DNA from: Sutcliffiella horikoshii
GTDB lineage: Bacteria > Bacillota > Bacilli > Bacillales > Bacillaceae_I
DNA length: 64,000 nt
NCBI GenBank assembly: GCA_001636495.1
Contig: KV440964.1
Location: forward strand, 2,186,666 to 2,250,665
Direction: 5' to 3'
Part shown: one piece after another, positions 60,954 through 64,000 of the stretch
Position numbering within the stretch: position 1 is the first letter of the stretch
How the letters are laid out: every line of letters starts with the position of its first letter
The notes under the pieces: generated by a model
What the model saw: only the letters and a program-made list of their open reading frames with translations
Databases searched by the model: none
Told to the model about the DNA's origin: nothing
Program-made: the position numbers and the translations under genes

Positions 60954-62486
60954 ATGAAATCAAAAAAATTACGGATATTTTCCATTTTCATCGTATTGTT
61001 ATTAACAATCACAGGTTGCAGTAGTGCAAATGAAAAAACAACATCACAAGAATCCAACGAAAAGTCTGTAACGATGCTATTCAGTTTTGCTTCCAAAACA
61101 ATGGATCCGCATCAGGACTGGATGGGGGTGCGTGCTGGAGTGGCCGAAACATTGGTTCGAATTGATGAAAACCTGGAAATTCAGCCGTGGCTGGCAGAAG
61201 CATGGGAGAGAAAAGAAGAAAAAACCTGGACATTTAAGATTCGGGAGGGTGTTACCTTTCATGATGGGACCCAAGTTGATGGAGAAGCGGTGAAAGCATC
61301 CTTTGAACGAGTGCTGGAAACGAATGAAGCCATCTCATCTAGTTTGAAAATCGAGTCAATGGAAGCAGACGGACAGGAGATAACGTTTATCAATACAGAG
61401 GAATACCCGGCCTTTCTTTCCGAGCTGGTACATACAAATGCCTCCATCGTTAAAGCGGATGTAGAAAATATGGATGAGCAGCCGATAGCAACTGGCCCGT
61501 TTAAGGTCACAAGCTTCACCTCAGAAACGGAAGTGAACTTAGAAAGGTATGAGGATTATTGGGACGGAGCAGCAAAATTGGATCAAGTGAAAATTAAATT
61601 CAATTCAGATGGAAATGTTAGAGCACTCGCTCTTCAATCAGGTGAAGCAGATATTGCCTATCATCTTCCACCTGAGTCGTTGGAGCCGATTGAAAGCAAC
61701 GATAAACTAAGGGTTGAGTCGGTACCAAGCCTTCGAGTCCATTTTCTACTCTATAACAACGCTAACCCTGCACTGCAGGATGTAAATGTGAGAAAAGCAT
61801 TGGACCTATTAGTGAACCGTCCAGTAGCAGTAGAGGAAATTATGAACGGTCACGCAACAGAGGCGGCAGGCCCATTTAATCCTAACTTTGCATTTGCGGG
61901 TGAAACGGAACCAACCAGCTATGACCCTGAAAAGGCTGAAGAACTGTTGAAAGAGGCAGGCTATCAGAAGAACGCGGACGGAAAGATGGAAAAAGACGGA
62001 GAGGTGCTCACGCTTAAGCTGGCAACGTACCCAGGAAGACCTGAGCTTCCATTGCTTGCTCAATACCTGCAGGGCGAAGCTGCATCTGCCGGAGTTAAAA
62101 TAGAAATTGTCACCATCGAAAACATTGATAGTTATTTATGGGAGAAACAGGATGAGTGGGATATGGTGACTTACTCTAACCTGACAGCTCCCCGTGGGGA
62201 TGGCGGTTACTTCCTTAATGTTGCTTATTTGCCGGAGGGGGCGTTGAATCCTGGCCAAATTAATATTCCGGAATTAAATGAATTAACCCAACAATTAAAC
62301 ACTACAGCAGATCCGGAAAAAAGAATGGAGCTACAGAAAGAAGCTGTGGCTGTTATACAGAAAGAGGTTCCACACTCCTTCATCTTGCACCCACACATTA
62401 TCGTAGGCGTAAATGATAGAGTGAAAGATTGGGAGCCAGGATCAGAAGAATATTACCTAATAACAAACAAGATGGATGTAAAATAA
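60954..62486 (+). CDS. Nickel/metallophore-type ABC transporter substrate-binding lipoprotein
   Basis: A 510-residue family-5 solute-binding protein with a lipoprotein signal (LLLTITGCSS). NikA/CntA-like stretches are FASKTMDPHQDWMGVRAGVAETLVRID, WTFKIREGVTFHDGTQVDGEAVKASFERVL and ATGPFKVTSF. ATG 60954 follows AAAGGAGAG. It is followed by two permease genes. The ligand is probably Ni or a metal-opine complex rather than peptides, judged from resemblance to NikA/CntA. Confidence 0.82.
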   Translation: MKSKKLRIFSIFIVLLLTITGCSSANEKTTSQESNEKSVTMLFSFASKTMDPHQDWMGVRAGVAETLVRIDENLEIQPWLAEAWERKEEKTWTFKIREGVTFHDGTQVDGEAVKASFERVLETNEAISSSLKIESMEADGQEITFINTEEYPAFLSELVHTNASIVKADVENMDEQPIATGPFKVTSFTSETEVNLERYEDYWDGAAKLDQVKIKFNSDGNVRALALQSGEADIAYHLPPESLEPIESNDKLRVESVPSLRVHFLLYNNANPALQDVNVRKALDLLVNRPVAVEEIMNGHATEAAGPFNPNFAFAGETEPTSYDPEKAEELLKEAGYQKNADGKMEKDGEVLTLKLATYPGRPELPLLAQYLQGEAASAGVKIEIVTIENIDSYLWEKQDEWDMVTYSNLTAPRGDGGYFLNVAYLPEGALNPGQINIPELNELTQQLNTTADPEKRMELQKEAVAVIQKEVPHSFILHPHIIVGVNDRVKDWEPGSEEYYLITNKMDVK

Positions 62487-62493
62487 AATGATG

Positions 62494-62526
62494 AAGTGAA
62501 AGTATCCTAGATGCTTTCACTTTTCT
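62494..62526 (+). terminator. Attenuating hairpin between the binding-protein and permease genes
   Basis: GTGAAAG pairs with CTTTCAC (11-nt loop) followed by TTTTCTT. As in artP-artQ, it would raise the binding protein over the permease. Confidence 0.6.
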
Positions 62527-62550
62527 TCATGAAAAGAAGTGGGTGGAAAA

Positions 62551-63501
62551 ATGCGACAGGTTGTTTCTATTATCGGCTCAAGGTTATTTCAATTGACTAT
62601 TATGATTTTGATGCTTTCCTTCGCAACATTTGTCCTGATGAAAATAGCCCCGGGAGATCCGGTCAGGGCATTATTGAAAGTGGATGATGTTGTATCCACC
62701 ACAGAGGATAAAGAAAGGGTCATGAAAGAATATGGATTTGATAAACCGATTTTAATCCAATATGTCCAATGGCTATGGAATGTAGTTCAATTGGATTTAG
62801 GAGAGTCTATTATCTCTAAGCGGCCTGTATTGGATATCATTTTGGATAGACTCCCAGCAACCTTCGCCTTATCCCTAGGAGGCCTGATTGCCCTTTTTGT
62901 TATTGCTGTGCCCCTCGGTGTACTTGGGGCGGTATATGAAGGAAGGTGGCCGGATTATATCAGCAGATGGTTTGCCATACTCGGTGCATCCATCCCTAGC
63001 TTTTGGCTTGGGTTACTACTCATCTACTTTTTTTCATTAAAGTGGAATCTGCTGCCAGTTATGGGGAAGGGAACACTTGCCCACTTTGTCCTGCCTTCTA
63101 TCACCCTAGGGATTGCAATGGCACCTTTATATATAAAATTACTGAGGGAAAGGCTCGTTTCTACCTTGCAGAGTACATATATCGAATCGGCTTATGCGCG
63201 GGGATTGGGAAAAGGAAGAATCCTTTTATTTCATGCTTTACGCGGTAGTCTCGTACCCCTTGTAACTATGTTTGGCTTGAGTATTGGGAGTCTTCTCGGA
63301 GGGATTACCGTAATTGAGATTCTATTCTCCTGGCCGGGTATGGGAGAAATGATTGTTCAAGCAGTGATGCAACGGGATTATCCGTTAATCCAAGGATACA
63401 TTATGGTGATAGGTCTCTTAGTGGTCATGACCAATTTAATGGTTGATTTGCTCTATTTGATCATAGATCCACAGATTAGGCATGGAAGGGAGATAAGTTA
63501 A
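62551..63501 (+). CDS. Nickel/metallophore-type ABC transporter permease (NikB-like)
   Basis: A 316-residue permease with six TM helices. N-terminal MRQVVSIIGSRLFQLTIMILMLS and FVLMKIAPGDPVRAL are typical of DppB/NikB; the EAA loop is ESAYARGLGKGRILLFHALRGSLVPL. ATG 62551 is preferred over GTG 62539. Its stop overlaps the start of the next gene by 1 bp (TAATG). Confidence 0.88.
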   Translation: MRQVVSIIGSRLFQLTIMILMLSFATFVLMKIAPGDPVRALLKVDDVVSTTEDKERVMKEYGFDKPILIQYVQWLWNVVQLDLGESIISKRPVLDIILDRLPATFALSLGGLIALFVIAVPLGVLGAVYEGRWPDYISRWFAILGASIPSFWLGLLLIYFFSLKWNLLPVMGKGTLAHFVLPSITLGIAMAPLYIKLLRERLVSTLQSTYIESAYARGLGKGRILLFHALRGSLVPLVTMFGLSIGSLLGGITVIEILFSWPGMGEMIVQAVMQRDYPLIQGYIMVIGLLVVMTNLMVDLLYLIIDPQIRHGREIS

Positions 63502-64000
63502 TGGAAAGCATGACGATAAAATGGAAAAGTACTAGTCTTCTTCGTAATCCTAATCTAGTGATTGGTTCCATTCTTGCGAGCTTACTGACTGGTGTCATTT
63601 TGTTTGGAAGCGCAATGGCTCCCCATGACCCTTTCCAAATAGATATGGGAAATAGGCTTAAAGAGGCTTCATCCATCCATTGGCTTGGGACAGATCAATT
63701 GGGCAGAGATGTCTTTTCAAGAATTTTGTATGGAGCCAAATTAACCATCGGGCTTGGATTGCTTGCGATTTTCCTTGCGATTGTAATTGGTGTTCCTATC
63801 GGCCTCCTCTCCGGTTACATAGGAGGGAAAGTAGATGCCGTTTTCATGAGAATAATAGATGGTATTTTGGCATTTCCCGATTTTATCCTGGCAATAGCTA
63901 TTGCCGGCATTTTGGGTCCGAACCTGACCAATATTGTGCTCGCCATCATTTTAGTCAGATGGATCATGTACGCGAGGGTTGTCCGAAGTCTGGTTATGGC
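63501..64000 (+). CDS. Nickel/metallophore-type ABC transporter permease (NikC-like), cut by window end
   Basis: The first 166 codons of a DppC/NikC permease from ATG 63501. Seen are an N-terminal TM helix, MAPHDPFQIDM, HWLGTDQLGRDVFSRILYGAK, GVPIGLLSGYIGGKVDAVFMR and IDGILAFPDFILAIAI. It overlaps the NikB-like stop, so the two are translated together. The ATPase genes are expected beyond the window. Confidence 0.88.
   Translation, partial: MESMTIKWKSTSLLRNPNLVIGSILASLLTGVILFGSAMAPHDPFQIDMGNRLKEASSIHWLGTDQLGRDVFSRILYGAKLTIGLGLLAIFLAIVIGVPIGLLSGYIGGKVDAVFMRIIDGILAFPDFILAIAIAGILGPNLTNIVLAIILVRWIMYARVVRSLVM

Overview
The window is a chromosomal segment of a low-GC Firmicute of the Bacillaceae. 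Support comes from TTG/GTG starts behind strong GGAGG ribosome-binding sites, a sporulation gene (yunB), a bacillithiol-dependent FosB, a proline T-box in front of proI, CcpA (cre) and LexA boxes, and a gene order that follows the Bacillus subtilis yqiX-yqjX segment. Backbone genes in order are artPQR (yqiXYZ), yqjA, yqjC, yqjD, yqjE, dinB/polY1 (yqjH), rnz (yqjK), namA (yqjM), yqjN, proI, yqjP, yqjQ, yqzH, polY2 (yqjW) and the YolD-like yqjX. Species cannot be fixed from the sequence; no rRNA or tRNA gene was found.

Region by region. (1) 1-5255: a minus-strand locus of three DUF1672 lipoproteins around a 697-residue protein with an N-terminal lipase domain and a long helical C-terminus. It resembles the staphylococcal type VII lipase toxin TslA with TilA immunity lipoproteins. 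A vestigial 3' end of a fourth lipoprotein gene lies at 5217-5255. (2) 5384-8804: response regulator, large histidine kinase and ECF sigma factor in one operon. (3) 9594-11843: arginine-type ABC transporter artPQR. (4) 11892-16375: an array of 52-bp palindromic repeats, an msrA gene whose catalytic Cys codon is TGA followed by a hairpin that fits a bacterial SECIS (probable selenoprotein), a secreted oligopeptidase F, yqjA and an L,D-transpeptidase. (5) 16603-29243: a catabolic island predicted to convert anthranilate to 3-hydroxyanthranilate and then by meta-cleavage to pyruvate and acetyl-CoA, with an IclR regulator, a TRAP transporter and two cre sites. (6) 29359-45124: yqj backbone with housekeeping and stress genes (Prli42, methylmalonyl-CoA epimerase and carboxylase, peptidases, CheW, OhrA/OhrR, Pol IV, YunB, RNase Z, FosB, NamA). 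(7) 45218-49646: an IS256-family element inserted within a 52-bp repeat array, then a Nudix hydrolase, a GNAT and an AraC-S41 peptidase fusion. (8) 49712-57786: proI with T-box, yqjP, yqjQ, a lipoprotein, an ankyrin protein, SOS-controlled polY2 and yolD-like genes, and an HPr-like protein without the active His. (9) 57894-64000: SPL-type radical SAM protein, a small membrane protein, a HAD phosphatase, an EamA exporter and a nickel/opine-type ABC importer that runs off the end.

Working together: the catabolic genes form a near-complete pathway with the tail in dmpCEFGHI order, and its cre sites imply glucose repression. The most notable observations are the UGA-containing msrA, the TslA/TilA-like locus, the four 52-bp palindrome arrays whose arms change in parallel, and the AraC-peptidase fusion.
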